Assembly (NCBI GenBank): GCA_963843535.1
Contig: CAWJKU010000004.1
Location: 310,001 to 374,000 of the forward strand
Length of the DNA: 64,000 bases
Direction: 5' to 3'
Source of the DNA: CAVUNY01 sp963843535
GTDB lineage: Bacteria > Chloroflexota > Anaerolineae > Anaerolineales > Anaerolineaceae
Part shown: one piece after another, positions 25,367 to 32,776 of the stretch
How positions within the stretch are numbered: the first letter of the stretch is position 1
How the letters are laid out: each line of letters opens with the position of its first letter
Translations under genes and position numbers: made by a program
The notes under the pieces: generated by a model
What the model saw: the letters and a program-made list of their open reading frames with translations, nothing else
Databases searched by the model: none
Told to the model about the DNA's origin: nothing

Positions 25367-26296
25367 CTAATAATTTTTACCCGCGGCGGCTGGCGCAGGT
25401 GGGGCGGCTTTTTCCGGGCTGGGGCCCTGGAGGATCTTAACCCCGGCGCTGGCGCCGATGCGGGTGGCGCCGGCCTGGATCATTTTCTCGGCGTCTTCGT
25501 AGGTGCGCACGCCGCCCGCCGCTTTCACGCCCAGTTCAGGTCCGACCACCCGCCGCATGAGGGCCACATCGTGCGTGGTTGCACCGCCGCTGGCAAAACC
25601 AGTAGAGGTTTTCACAAAATCGGCCCCGGCTTCCTTGGCAATCAAACAGGCGACCGTCTTGTCTTCATCGGTCAGCAGGACGGCTTCGATGATGACCTTG
25701 ACGATGGCGCCGTGAGAATGCGCCACATAAACTACCCCGCGAATATCCTTGGCCACCAGGTCCAAATCGCGCGCTTTCAGGGCGCCGATGTTGATCACCA
25801 TGTCGATTTCGGTGGCGCCCTGGTCGATCGCCGTCTGGGTCTCAAAGGCTTTAACCTCGGGCGCGGATGCCCCGAGCGGGAAACCGATTACCGTGCACAC
25901 TTTTACCGGCGAGCCCTGCAGGAGCTGGGCGCACAGGGTCACCCAGGTGGGGTTCACGCAAACCGAGGCAAAGCCGTATTTGCGCGCCTCGAAACAGAGC
26001 TGGGCGATCTGGTCGGGGGTAGCCTCGGGTTTGAGCAGGGTGTGGTCGATCATTTTCGCCAGGTTGGCATCCTGGGGGACCACGCCGATCGTCGAGGAAA
26101 GGCGTTCTGCCCCCGCGCTGACCACCATCCCCGCCCGGTCGAAACATGTGCGCACGCAAATACCTTCGGCGCATGAAAACTGGCACTGTTCGCCCAGGGG
26201 TACGGCCGCCCGCTGCTGCTGTTCTGCCATGGCGACCAGTACCTCGCGGGTGATCACCTCGACCAGTTGCTCGACTGTTTTCAGATCCGGATTCAT
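25367..26296 (-). CDS. deoC: Deoxyribose-phosphate aldolase with N-terminal encapsulation tag
   Basis: The 309-residue protein is a class I DeoC aldolase with about 75 extra N-terminal residues. The aldolase part begins at LAKMIDHTLLKPEAT (about 79) and has D165 (IDMVINIG), Schiff-base K229 (ADFVKTSTGFASGGAT) and the second Lys in VKAAGGVRTYEDA. It splits 2-deoxyribose 5-phosphate into glyceraldehyde 3-phosphate and acetaldehyde. The extension starts with an amphipathic helix (VEQLVEVITREVLVAM), a cargo tag, and continues with four cysteines (C38, C42, C47, C51) that could bind a metal or cluster. The C-terminus has a Pro/Ala-rich tail. Confidence 0.92.
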   Translation of the reverse strand: MNPDLKTVEQLVEVITREVLVAMAEQQQRAAVPLGEQCQFSCAEGICVRTCFDRAGMVVSAGAERLSSTIGVVPQDANLAKMIDHTLLKPEATPDQIAQLCFEARKYGFASVCVNPTWVTLCAQLLQGSPVKVCTVIGFPLGASAPEVKAFETQTAIDQGATEIDMVINIGALKARDLDLVAKDIRGVVYVAHSHGAIVKVIIEAVLLTDEDKTVACLIAKEAGADFVKTSTGFASGGATTHDVALMRRVVGPELGVKAAGGVRTYEDAEKMIQAGATRIGASAGVKILQGPSPEKAAPPAPAAAGKNY

Positions 26297-26305
26297 GGGC
26301 TGCCT

Positions 26306-26911
26306 CTATTTCAGATACTGCTTTTCCACGGCGGTGATCTTGTTCACCCGCTTCTCATGCCGACCGCCGCCAAAGGGGGTCGCTAACCAGGTGGTTACAA
26401 TCTGTTTGGCCAGGTTCACACCGATCAGGCCGGCCCCCAGGGTCAATACGTTGGTATCGTTATGCTCCCGGCTGTTGACCGCGGAGGAATAATCATATGC
26501 CATGCCGGCGCGCACCCCGGGCACCTTGTTGGCGACGATGCAGCTGCCGATCCCGGCGCCGTCGATGGCGATCCCGCGCCAGGCCTGCCCCGTGCCGACT
26601 TTTTTAGCAACCTCGTGGGCAAAATCGGGGTAATCTACCGCTTCTTTGCTGTGAGTGCCAACATCGATGGCCTCGTAACCCAGCGCGGCCAGCTCGGCTT
26701 TGAGAAGTTCTTTTAACTCGAAACCGCCGTGATCGGCGCCGATCGCCACAGATTTGCTCCCGGCGGTTTTTGCCAGGGGTTCGCTTTTTACGGCAGCCGG
26801 TGGAGGAGGCGCCGCTGCGGGCGCAGCGCTGCCAGACGGCTTGAGCCCCAAATACTGGTTGAGCACCCGCTGCACTATTTGATGTATTTCGTCGTCAGAC
26901 GCATTGTTCAT
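26306..26911 (-). CDS. rpiB: Ribose-5-phosphate isomerase B with N-terminal encapsulation tag
   Basis: The 201-residue protein has an RpiB domain from about residue 52: VAIGADHGGFELKELLKAEL, DVGTHSKEAVDYPDFA, GAGIGSCIVANKVPGVRAG and REHNDTNVLTLGAGLIG. RpiB interconverts ribose 5-phosphate and ribulose 5-phosphate or related aldose/ketose phosphates. The first 23 residues (DEIHQIVQRVLNQYLGL) form an amphipathic encapsulation helix, joined by an Ala/Pro linker. It is the first gene of the microcompartment operon, 45 bp from the predicted promoter -10 box. RpiB plus DeoC inside a shell is the hallmark of the sugar-phosphate-utilizing microcompartment class. Confidence 0.92.
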   Translation of the reverse strand: MNNASDDEIHQIVQRVLNQYLGLKPSGSAAPAAAPPPPAAVKSEPLAKTAGSKSVAIGADHGGFELKELLKAELAALGYEAIDVGTHSKEAVDYPDFAHEVAKKVGTGQAWRGIAIDGAGIGSCIVANKVPGVRAGMAYDYSSAVNSREHNDTNVLTLGAGLIGVNLAKQIVTTWLATPFGGGRHEKRVNKITAVEKQYLK

Positions 26912-26955
26912 GATGGTTCCTCTCGAGCGAGGACGATCGACGATTCCTTAGATAA

Positions 26956-26984
26956 ATTATCCATACCTGGATCGTAAAAGTCAA
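26956..26984 (-). promoter_or_regulatory. Sigma-70-type promoter of the microcompartment operon
   Basis: On the minus strand TTGACT (26984-26979) and GATAAT (26961-26956) are separated by exactly 17 bp, close to the vegetative consensus. The initiation point would be near 26949, giving a short leader of about 40 nt before the rpiB ATG. Confidence 0.7.
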
Positions 26985-26985
26985 T

Positions 26986-26999
26986 AGAAACCGGTTTCT
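26986..26999. promoter_or_regulatory. LacI-family-type operator palindrome
   Basis: AGAAACCGGTTTCT is a perfect 14-bp palindrome with the central CG typical of LacI/GalR-family operators. It abuts the -35 box of the microcompartment promoter. No LacI-family gene is in the window, so the regulator would act from elsewhere. Confidence 0.6.
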
Positions 27000-27073
27000 G
27001 GTTAAATTTGACGCATGCGTTATGGGAGAGTGGGCGGAGTGGTGAGCCCCAGGAATCATTAAAAAATATTAAC

Positions 27074-27102
27074 TTGCAATTTCAACGGAAACGCACTATA
27101 CT
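27074..27102 (+). promoter_or_regulatory. Sigma-70-type promoter of the ArsR-family gene
   Basis: TTGCAA (27074-27079) and TATACT (27097-27102) are spaced by 17 bp, about 50-60 bp before the ArsR coding start. It points away from the microcompartment promoter in the same 241-bp intergenic region. Confidence 0.6.
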
Positions 27103-27110
27103 TATTCAAA

Positions 27111-27130
27111 TTATGCAATTATATGCATAA
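27111..27130. promoter_or_regulatory. Inverted repeat, candidate ArsR operator
   Basis: TTATGCA (27111-27117) and TGCATAA (27124-27130) form a perfect 7-bp inverted repeat with a 6-bp spacer, just downstream of the expected transcription start. Position and AT-rich symmetry fit autoregulation by the ArsR-type protein encoded directly after it. Confidence 0.5.
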
Positions 27131-27152
27131 CCGGAATATTTGAGAAAAGGAA

Positions 27153-28310
27153 TTGGCCGCAAATATGCCCTTACCGTTGCAGGACACCATCGAATTAACC
27201 GCAGCAGCAGGATCCATCCGGATCTCTCTGGAAGAAGCCCGCAGCGCCGTGCAAAGCCTGTTGCTCTTGAGCCGAGGAATTAACCACCCGGGCATCTCTG
27301 ATTGGATCTTAGAGACCCAACAAGCCATGAACCGGAGTGAAAGGTGGGCCAATGAGGTCGTGATCCTGGGCCTGCATTACGCGGTGATGCCGTCCGAGAG
27401 CTGGCATTCCTTTCCAGCGTACGTGGATTATTTGGCGGCAATGGAACCCACCGCTCTGCGGGATAAAATGCTGAACGCCTATGACAGTATGGGATGCTGG
27501 TGCCCACCGGAAGCGGATCAGACGTCAGACCAGGCCGTTCCTGAGGATGGCTTGATCGATCAAGCCGCTGCATTAACCTCGCCTGAGCTCTATCTGGCTT
27601 ATTTGCGCCAGCGATTTTCTGAAAAAAATGTGGACGAGGAAATCGAACGCGCAGCCTACGCGCTGGTTATCGATCCTCCCCAAATGCAAAAGATGATTGT
27701 CGATCATTTGCGTGCCATGTGGCAGAAATACCTGGCAGTGGAATGGCGGCGCAGGCGTCCGGTTCTTCAGCAGGCCGTGCGGGCATTGAATCAAGCCAGG
27801 TTGAAAGGACTATCTTTTATCGAAGCCGCCCGCCTGGCGACCGGGCAGGATTTTGATGACGACAAGTGGCAAAAATGGTTTGCCAATGCCACAAGCCTGG
27901 TGCTCATCCCCCACCCTCACGCCGGGCCCTATACCATGCACCAATCTGGGACCGATGGCACTTTATACCTGTTTATCGGCGCGCACCTGCCAAAAGGGTC
28001 CAGTCTGGATGCGCCCGATCTAACCCGTTCCGAAATCCTGGTGCGCTTGAACGCTTTAACCGATGACACCCGGCTGCAGATTCTGCGAGAAATCGCTGAA
28101 AGCGGCGAGCTGCGTTCGCAAGAAATCATCGATGTGTTGGAATTATCCCAATCGGCTGCTTCGCGCCATCTGACGCAGCTGACCGCAGCCGGCTACCTGA
28201 AAGAAAGGCGCTGTGATGGCGCAAAATGTTATTCGCTGAACGCAGAACGGCTCAGCGACTCTCTGCAAGCAGTGGCTAACTATTTGATGGTTGGCGAAAG
28301 GATAAAATAA
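27153..28310 (+). CDS. ArsR-family winged-helix regulator with long N-terminal domain
   Basis: The 385-residue protein ends in an ArsR-type winged helix (about 295-380): LNALTDDTRLQILREIAESGELRSQEI, recognition helix LSQSAASRHLTQLTAAGYL and wing RRCDGAKCYSLN. The first roughly 290 residues are helical and have no DNA-binding motif; similar long domains occur in ArsR proteins of Chloroflexota and Actinobacteria. The cysteine pair at residues 113-115 (GCWC region) is not the classic metal site. The start is uncertain: TTG 27153 is very close to AAAAGGA, ATG 27165 rather far. It is divergent from the microcompartment operon and coupled to the next small gene by TAATG. Confidence 0.8.
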   Translation: MAANMPLPLQDTIELTAAAGSIRISLEEARSAVQSLLLLSRGINHPGISDWILETQQAMNRSERWANEVVILGLHYAVMPSESWHSFPAYVDYLAAMEPTALRDKMLNAYDSMGCWCPPEADQTSDQAVPEDGLIDQAAALTSPELYLAYLRQRFSEKNVDEEIERAAYALVIDPPQMQKMIVDHLRAMWQKYLAVEWRRRRPVLQQAVRALNQARLKGLSFIEAARLATGQDFDDDKWQKWFANATSLVLIPHPHAGPYTMHQSGTDGTLYLFIGAHLPKGSSLDAPDLTRSEILVRLNALTDDTRLQILREIAESGELRSQEIIDVLELSQSAASRHLTQLTAAGYLKERRCDGAKCYSLNAERLSDSLQAVANYLMVGERIK

Positions 28311-28591
28311 TGTCCCATCCTGATTTCGATACCATGATCATGTTGGAGCGCCGCCGGAATGACCTTGCCTCGGCTGAGCACTCCCGAATGGTGAAAATCG
28401 CCCTGGAAGCGCAGGCCGGCAGCCGGAATCGCAGGAATGCGATCCGCCCTGGCGCGGTTTACCTGTCCATACTTCACTGGGTAGGCCAGGGGTTGTACCA
28501 GATCGGCATTCACATTCAGAACTGGGGTTGCCAGCTCCAGGTGCGTTATGCGATTGGCGCCGGGAGCAGCCAGGGCGCTCCATGTGATTGA
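28310..28591 (+). CDS. Small hypothetical protein coupled to the ArsR gene
   Basis: A 93-residue protein whose ATG overlaps the ArsR stop codon (TAATG), so translation is coupled. The N-terminal half is a charged helix (TMIMLERRRNDLASAEHSRMVKIALEA shortened: LERRRNDLASAEHSRMVKIA) and the C-terminal half holds one moderately hydrophobic stretch (YLSILHWVGQGLYQIGIHI). No known domain. It may be a small membrane-associated partner of the regulator. A long antisense frame covers this region, but the coupling supports the plus strand. Confidence 0.55.
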   Translation: MSHPDFDTMIMLERRRNDLASAEHSRMVKIALEAQAGSRNRRNAIRPGAVYLSILHWVGQGLYQIGIHIQNWGCQLQVRYAIGAGSSQGAPCD

Positions 28592-28597
28592 AGAAAA

Positions 28598-29551
28598 ATG
28601 ATGAAGATTGCGCCGCTGTTTGGCCCTTACGGCAGCTCCGCCCTGGAATATTGTGACAGGTTTGCGCAGTACGGCGCGAATGCTATCTGGTTCCACGGTT
28701 TCAACCCGGCTGCCTTTGAAACCTGCCAGAAACACCAAATTTTTCCCTGCGTCGAATTTAAAACATTCCGCGCCAGCTTTGAAGAACACCCTGAACTGGT
28801 CCCCACCGGCATCGGCGGACGGCCGATGCGTTACGGACGCCTGGTGCAAGGGGTATGCCTTTCTAAAAAACATTTCCTGGATGAAACCGAAGCCGCCCTC
28901 CTGGATGGTTTGCGGAAATTCCAGCCGGCCGGCATCTGGCTGGATTACCTGACCTACGCGGGCTGGTTCGAAACCCCCGAACCCGACCTGCAGGATACCT
29001 GCTTTTGCCCCGACTGCATCGCAGAATTCTGCGAGGAAACCGGCGTGGATGCGGAGACCCCTGCTCAAATCCTGAAAACCGCGGGCGACCTGTGGGTAAA
29101 ACACAAATGTGAGCGCGTGGCGCGTTACGCCAGTCATTATGCCCATCTGATCCGGTCGCACCTGCCGGACTGCGTCGTCGGCGCGTATATGTGCCCGTGG
29201 CTGCCGGAGGAATACGGCGGCGCGCTGCGGCGCATTTTTGCTCAGGATTATGATCTGCTGGCGCCGTCCATCGATATCTTTACCCCTCTGATCTACTGCA
29301 CGAAGAGCGGGCGGGAGCATGACTGGGGGCGCAAGTTCCTCGAAGCGGCGCCCGGCTTTGTGCCGGCAGGGCGACCTGTCCAGTTAATCCTGGACATGTT
29401 GGAGTATCCCGACAGCTTGCTCGCTGCCGCCGAATCCTCGGTCCCCAGCTGGGGGATGCAGATCTTCGACGGTGGGCGGATTTTTAACGACCTCGAGCAG
29501 GCGGACATCTTCGCCCAGGCGGTGGAGCGGATTCAACAGAAAACCAAATAG
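28598..29551 (+). CDS. TIM-barrel glycoside-hydrolase-like protein, function unknown
   Basis: The 317-residue soluble protein has the rhythm of a (beta/alpha)8 barrel: FAQYGANAIWFHGF, FPCVEFKTFRA, GLRKFQPAGIWLDYLTYAGW, CVVGAYMCPWLPEEYGG, APSIDIFTPLIYCTKSG and a closing SWGMQIFDGG. Acidic residues at strand ends (D in WLDYLTY, D in SIDIFTP) are placed as in putative glycosyl hydrolases of the DUF4015/GH10-like type. A CFCPDC pair may bind metal or be structural. It starts a few bases after the small gene and probably belongs to the ArsR transcript. Catalytic activity is unproven. Confidence 0.6.
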   Translation: MMKIAPLFGPYGSSALEYCDRFAQYGANAIWFHGFNPAAFETCQKHQIFPCVEFKTFRASFEEHPELVPTGIGGRPMRYGRLVQGVCLSKKHFLDETEAALLDGLRKFQPAGIWLDYLTYAGWFETPEPDLQDTCFCPDCIAEFCEETGVDAETPAQILKTAGDLWVKHKCERVARYASHYAHLIRSHLPDCVVGAYMCPWLPEEYGGALRRIFAQDYDLLAPSIDIFTPLIYCTKSGREHDWGRKFLEAAPGFVPAGRPVQLILDMLEYPDSLLAAAESSVPSWGMQIFDGGRIFNDLEQADIFAQAVERIQQKTK

Positions 29552-29570
29552 TCCCGGCCGGGTTAGCTAT

Positions 29571-30263
29571 TTATTTTCGCCCTCGCTCTTGCTTGCTGAT
29601 CGACAACCCGATCAGGCGCGAGACGACCACCGCGACATAGCCAACGCCGGTGAACTGCTCGAGCATCACCAGCACGCGAGCAGGGGCGGCGATCGGGGTG
29701 ATATCCCCGAGACCGGTCGCCGTGAGGTTGGTAAAGCTCACAAACAGGAATTCGATGAAATTAAGCTCCTGGGTCTGATCAATTGTGCTGATAAAACTCC
29801 CCGGAATTAAGATCTGGCAGACCAGGTAGAAGTGCGCGTAACCCCAGGCAAACAACGTGAAAGTGGCTCCAGCGGCAAACAGCTCGTCAACGGTCACTTT
29901 ATAATCCCCCATCATATAGGCGATCATGCTTCCCGCGGCGTAGAAATACAGCACTCCATCCACCAGGGATAACGAGGCGACCAGCATGGGATTCACAAAG
30001 AGGATCGAAAGGACGGTTAATAAGAACGCGGTGACTGCCAATACCCATGCGATCCAGTTGGTTGCGGGGCTGCGGATGATGGCCCACACTACCAGCATCA
30101 GCACCAGAATGCCGAACGCGCTGATGAGGATGCGGCCGCCGTGGCTCCCATTAAATACAGCATATAAGATTAAGAATATGAGCTGCGCCGCGAGCAAAAA
30201 CGCGGAGGGGTGATACTGCCAGAGCTTCGCCCTGAGGTTGAATTGAACAATCTTGAAATTCAT
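29571..30263 (-). CDS. Ion channel protein (two-pore-helix type) with unusual filter
   Basis: A 230-residue membrane protein with about six hydrophobic segments. The last two flank a pore loop (FLFVSFTNLTATGLGDITPI) matching the Ion_trans_2 potassium-channel signature, and the following helix ends in a short basic tail. The filter reads TATGLGD, so Leu replaces the Tyr/Phe of TVGYGD or TLGFGD. Ion selectivity is therefore uncertain. It is convergent with the TIM-barrel gene (19 bp between ends) and probably transcribed alone. Confidence 0.8.
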   Translation of the reverse strand: MNFKIVQFNLRAKLWQYHPSAFLLAAQLIFLILYAVFNGSHGGRILISAFGILVLMLVVWAIIRSPATNWIAWVLAVTAFLLTVLSILFVNPMLVASLSLVDGVLYFYAAGSMIAYMMGDYKVTVDELFAAGATFTLFAWGYAHFYLVCQILIPGSFISTIDQTQELNFIEFLFVSFTNLTATGLGDITPIAAPARVLVMLEQFTGVGYVAVVVSRLIGLSISKQERGRK

Positions 30264-30340
30264 ATTAATATTATAACGATTAACGTATATGAGAATTTTG
30301 CTTTGGATCTGATATTTTTGATACAGTCAAGGCCATGATA

Positions 30341-30380
30341 ATAATCAGCCCTGCTCATCCGTTCGAGCAAGGCTGATTAT
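30341..30380. terminator. Hairpin terminator after the Asp-tailed protein gene
   Basis: ATAATCAGCCCTGCTC and GAGCAAGGCTGATTAT form a 16-bp stem with one G-U pair around a short loop. It lies 87 bp beyond the stop of the Asp-rich protein gene (read on the minus strand) and upstream of the channel gene, isolating the two. Confidence 0.6.
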
Positions 30381-30466
30381 GCGTTGGTCATGTTTTGGCT
30401 GAGTGCTGCTGGCTCCCGTTTTTACACGGTCACGTCACCTTCTTAAGTCGCAGTTAGAATTTATTG

Positions 30467-31240
30467 TCAGTCGTCGTCATCCTTATCATCATCATCGTCG
30501 TCGTCATTCATATCATCGTCGTCGTCATCCAAATCATCATCGTCGTCGTCCATGTCGTCGTCCTTGTCGTCATCCATCTCATCCATGTCATCGTCGTCGC
30601 AGTCATCATCTCCATTGAAGCTGTCAAATTCACAGCTGCTGGCTATGATGGCGCTGCCGGTAACCATCAATGCGTGCGCTTCAATATAAAACCCGTTATT
30701 ACTGTCAATCTTTTCAAATTTGCCGACCACGGTCAGGGTCATGCCATTAGTGACGGCGACCATCTTCAGATCGTCCTGTTCGATAATGATCTGGCTGGTA
30801 CCGTCGTTAAGGAGGAACTTATGGCTGCTGAGTGGAGTGACCCTACCAGCGACTTTCACAACCCGATCGAGATAGCTGGATGGGTCAGCCAGCAGTTTGG
30901 TGATGTTCATAGTGACTGAAGGAACTGCAGGCATCGTTGGGCTGAGAGTTGGTTTTACCTCAGGTGTGGCAGAAGGCGTCTTGCTAGCCTGAATTTTTGC
31001 GGAGCAAGTCGCGACGGCTTCTGGGGTGGATGTTTCGCTTTTCTGACTGAGATCGAGCATCTTATTGTCAGCAGGAAGTACGTCTGCGACAGGTACTTTT
31101 TCCGCATGTCCGGCGACCAGGGCCGGGAGCTGCGAGGCGAAAACCGGGCTGATTCTGTCCATCACGGCAGTGCCGATGATAAGCAGCAGAACACTCACAA
31201 AACCGGAGACTAATATTAAAGGAATTGTACGCTTGATCAT
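30467..31240 (-). CDS. Exported OB-fold-like protein with polyaspartate tail
   Basis: The 257-residue protein has an N-terminal membrane anchor or signal segment (IPLILVSGFVSVLLLIIGTAV), a Thr/Pro-rich linker, and an OB-fold-like domain (about 110-195: ITKLLADPSSYLDRVVKVAGRV, KFLLNDGTSQIIIEQDD, MTLTVVGKFEKID). The last roughly 50 residues are almost all aspartate with a few Met, Lys and Asn. Such a tail could bind Ca2+ or other cations outside the cell. The gene follows an OmpR-type two-component pair by 111 bp on the same strand and may be its target. ATG 31240 is preceded by AAGGAGAA. Confidence 0.7.
   Translation of the reverse strand: MIKRTIPLILVSGFVSVLLLIIGTAVMDRISPVFASQLPALVAGHAEKVPVADVLPADNKMLDLSQKSETSTPEAVATCSAKIQASKTPSATPEVKPTLSPTMPAVPSVTMNITKLLADPSSYLDRVVKVAGRVTPLSSHKFLLNDGTSQIIIEQDDLKMVAVTNGMTLTVVGKFEKIDSNNGFYIEAHALMVTGSAIIASSCEFDSFNGDDDCDDDDMDEMDDDKDDDMDDDDDDLDDDDDDMNDDDDDDDKDDDD
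30470..30610 (-). repeat. Trinucleotide-type low-complexity tract (Asp codons)
   Basis: Runs of GAC/GAT codons (seen as GTC/ATC on the plus strand) encode the polyaspartate tail of the exported protein. Units mix GAC and GAT, so the tract is not a pure microsatellite, but it is slippage-prone and could vary in length between strains. Confidence 0.8.
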
Positions 31241-31351
31241 GGTTGGTTCTCCTTCAGGGATATATCAATTTGGGCTGTTTTCCTTCTGGTCTCATGATAC
31301 GGCGCGTAACTGTAGAATGGCTGAAGCCTGGCTGAAGATTTGCTGAATAAA

Positions 31352-32776
31352 TTATGTGGAGTACGGTAGTTCCAGGGTGAAAGTTGCTCCTTCCCCGGGA
31401 CGGGACTCGGCCTGGATCGATCCGCCGTGCATCTGGGCAATCGCGGCAACGATGGATAATCCTAACCCTGCGCCTGGATGATGGCGGTCGCGCGATTGAT
31501 CACCTCGGTAGAAACGCTCGAACACGCGTGCCAGCTGCTCTGGATGCATGCCGCAGCCCTGGTCCTGAACAATCCAACGGCAGGTATGCTCGCCTGCTTC
31601 GACCCGCAGGTGAATTTCTCGTCTAGCAGGGGTGTGGTGGAGCGCATTTTCAACCAGGTTATTCAACGCACGGCGGATCATTTCACGGTCGGCGAGGAGA
31701 GGTGGAATTGGATGGTCAGGCCATTCCAGGCGCAACACCTGTCCGTTAGCCAGAACTAGGGCACGCTCGTAAACCTCTTCGAGGAGTGGAATTGGATCAA
31801 GGGGAGCCTTACCCTGGAGATTTACAGCGCGGCTGCCTGCCTGATCGTAACGCGCCAGGAAGAGCAGATTGTCGACCAGTGAAGTCATCGAATCGATCTC
31901 ACCGTTCATCAAATTGAGAATGTCTTGCGCTTGAGCTTCATCACCGCGACTGCGGGCTTTCTCGAGCATTTCAAAGCCATTGCGCAGCACCGCCAGGGGG
32001 GAGCGCAGCTCATGTGATGCGTCAGTGGCAAAGCGGCGCATTTCATCGGTCATCAGAGCCTGCCGGTTGACCGCAGTCTGGATGCGGTCGAGCATGGTAT
32101 TGAATGTGTTGGTCAGGTCGCGCACTTCACTGACCTGCGGAACCGGCGCGCGGCTGGTCAGGTTGCCTTGGGCCACATCCCGCGAGGTGCGCAGCAGTCC
32201 GTCTAACTGGCGGATGCTGACCCCGGCGATGACGAATGAGAATAATACACCCAGCATGGCTGCCGTACCAATAATCCAGGTCAGCCAGCGGCGAAGTGTA
32301 GCAAGTACGTTCTCGATGGTGTCTAGAGAAAGGCTGGCTTCCACAGTACCCAGCACCTTTCCCTGGGTGTCCAGGATTGGAAACAGGTATACCATCCGGC
32401 GCGAGGAACCTGTGGAGATGGTCTGGAATGAGCCAGCCTGCGTTTCACGGGCAGCCAAGTGGGCGGCATCGTCCAACCAGGGACCGGTACCCAGGGCAGG
32501 TGGTACCGGGCGGCCCGAACTGTCTTTGACGAACAGGTCGGCGCCTAAAACGCGCAAGTGTTCACCCAGAACCACCGTCAGGTCGGTAAGATCCTCGCCG
32601 GGCGCAATTGAGGTAACATCAGACCGAACAAATTCTATAAGCCGTTCCTGTGCATCGGTAATGAGGGAGTTCTGCTGCAGCCGGTAGACCACTAATCCAA
32701 TCAAAGCCAGAAGAGGGATCAGGCTGCCCAGGTAGAGCAGGACGATCAAACCGCGGAAGGACAGCCCATCTTTCAT
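31352..32776 (-). CDS. HAMP-domain sensor histidine kinase
   Basis: The 474-residue kinase has two membrane helices (about 8-28 and 165-188) around an external domain of about 135 residues, a HAMP linker (about 188-240), a HisKA helix with the phosphoacceptor in FATDASHELRSPLAVLR and a HATPase_c domain (NNLVENALHHTP, DQGCGMHPEQLARVFERFY, GAGLGLSIV). It senses an extracytoplasmic signal and should phosphorylate the OmpR-type regulator whose stop overlaps its start by 4 bp. Organisation resembles envelope-stress systems of the BaeS/CpxA type, but the ligand is unknown. Confidence 0.92.
   Translation of the reverse strand: MKDGLSFRGLIVLLYLGSLIPLLALIGLVVYRLQQNSLITDAQERLIEFVRSDVTSIAPGEDLTDLTVVLGEHLRVLGADLFVKDSSGRPVPPALGTGPWLDDAAHLAARETQAGSFQTISTGSSRRMVYLFPILDTQGKVLGTVEASLSLDTIENVLATLRRWLTWIIGTAAMLGVLFSFVIAGVSIRQLDGLLRTSRDVAQGNLTSRAPVPQVSEVRDLTNTFNTMLDRIQTAVNRQALMTDEMRRFATDASHELRSPLAVLRNGFEMLEKARSRGDEAQAQDILNLMNGEIDSMTSLVDNLLFLARYDQAGSRAVNLQGKAPLDPIPLLEEVYERALVLANGQVLRLEWPDHPIPPLLADREMIRRALNNLVENALHHTPARREIHLRVEAGEHTCRWIVQDQGCGMHPEQLARVFERFYRGDQSRDRHHPGAGLGLSIVAAIAQMHGGSIQAESRPGEGATFTLELPYST

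Noticed and set aside
28280..29320. 346-residue minus-strand frame opposite the TIM-barrel gene
   Set aside because: The plus strand has a TAATG-coupled gene chain and recognisable barrel motifs; the minus frame has no domain.
30403..30618. His/Arg-rich plus-strand frame opposite the polyaspartate tail
   Set aside because: Its composition is a direct consequence of reading the GAC/GAT tract on the other strand.
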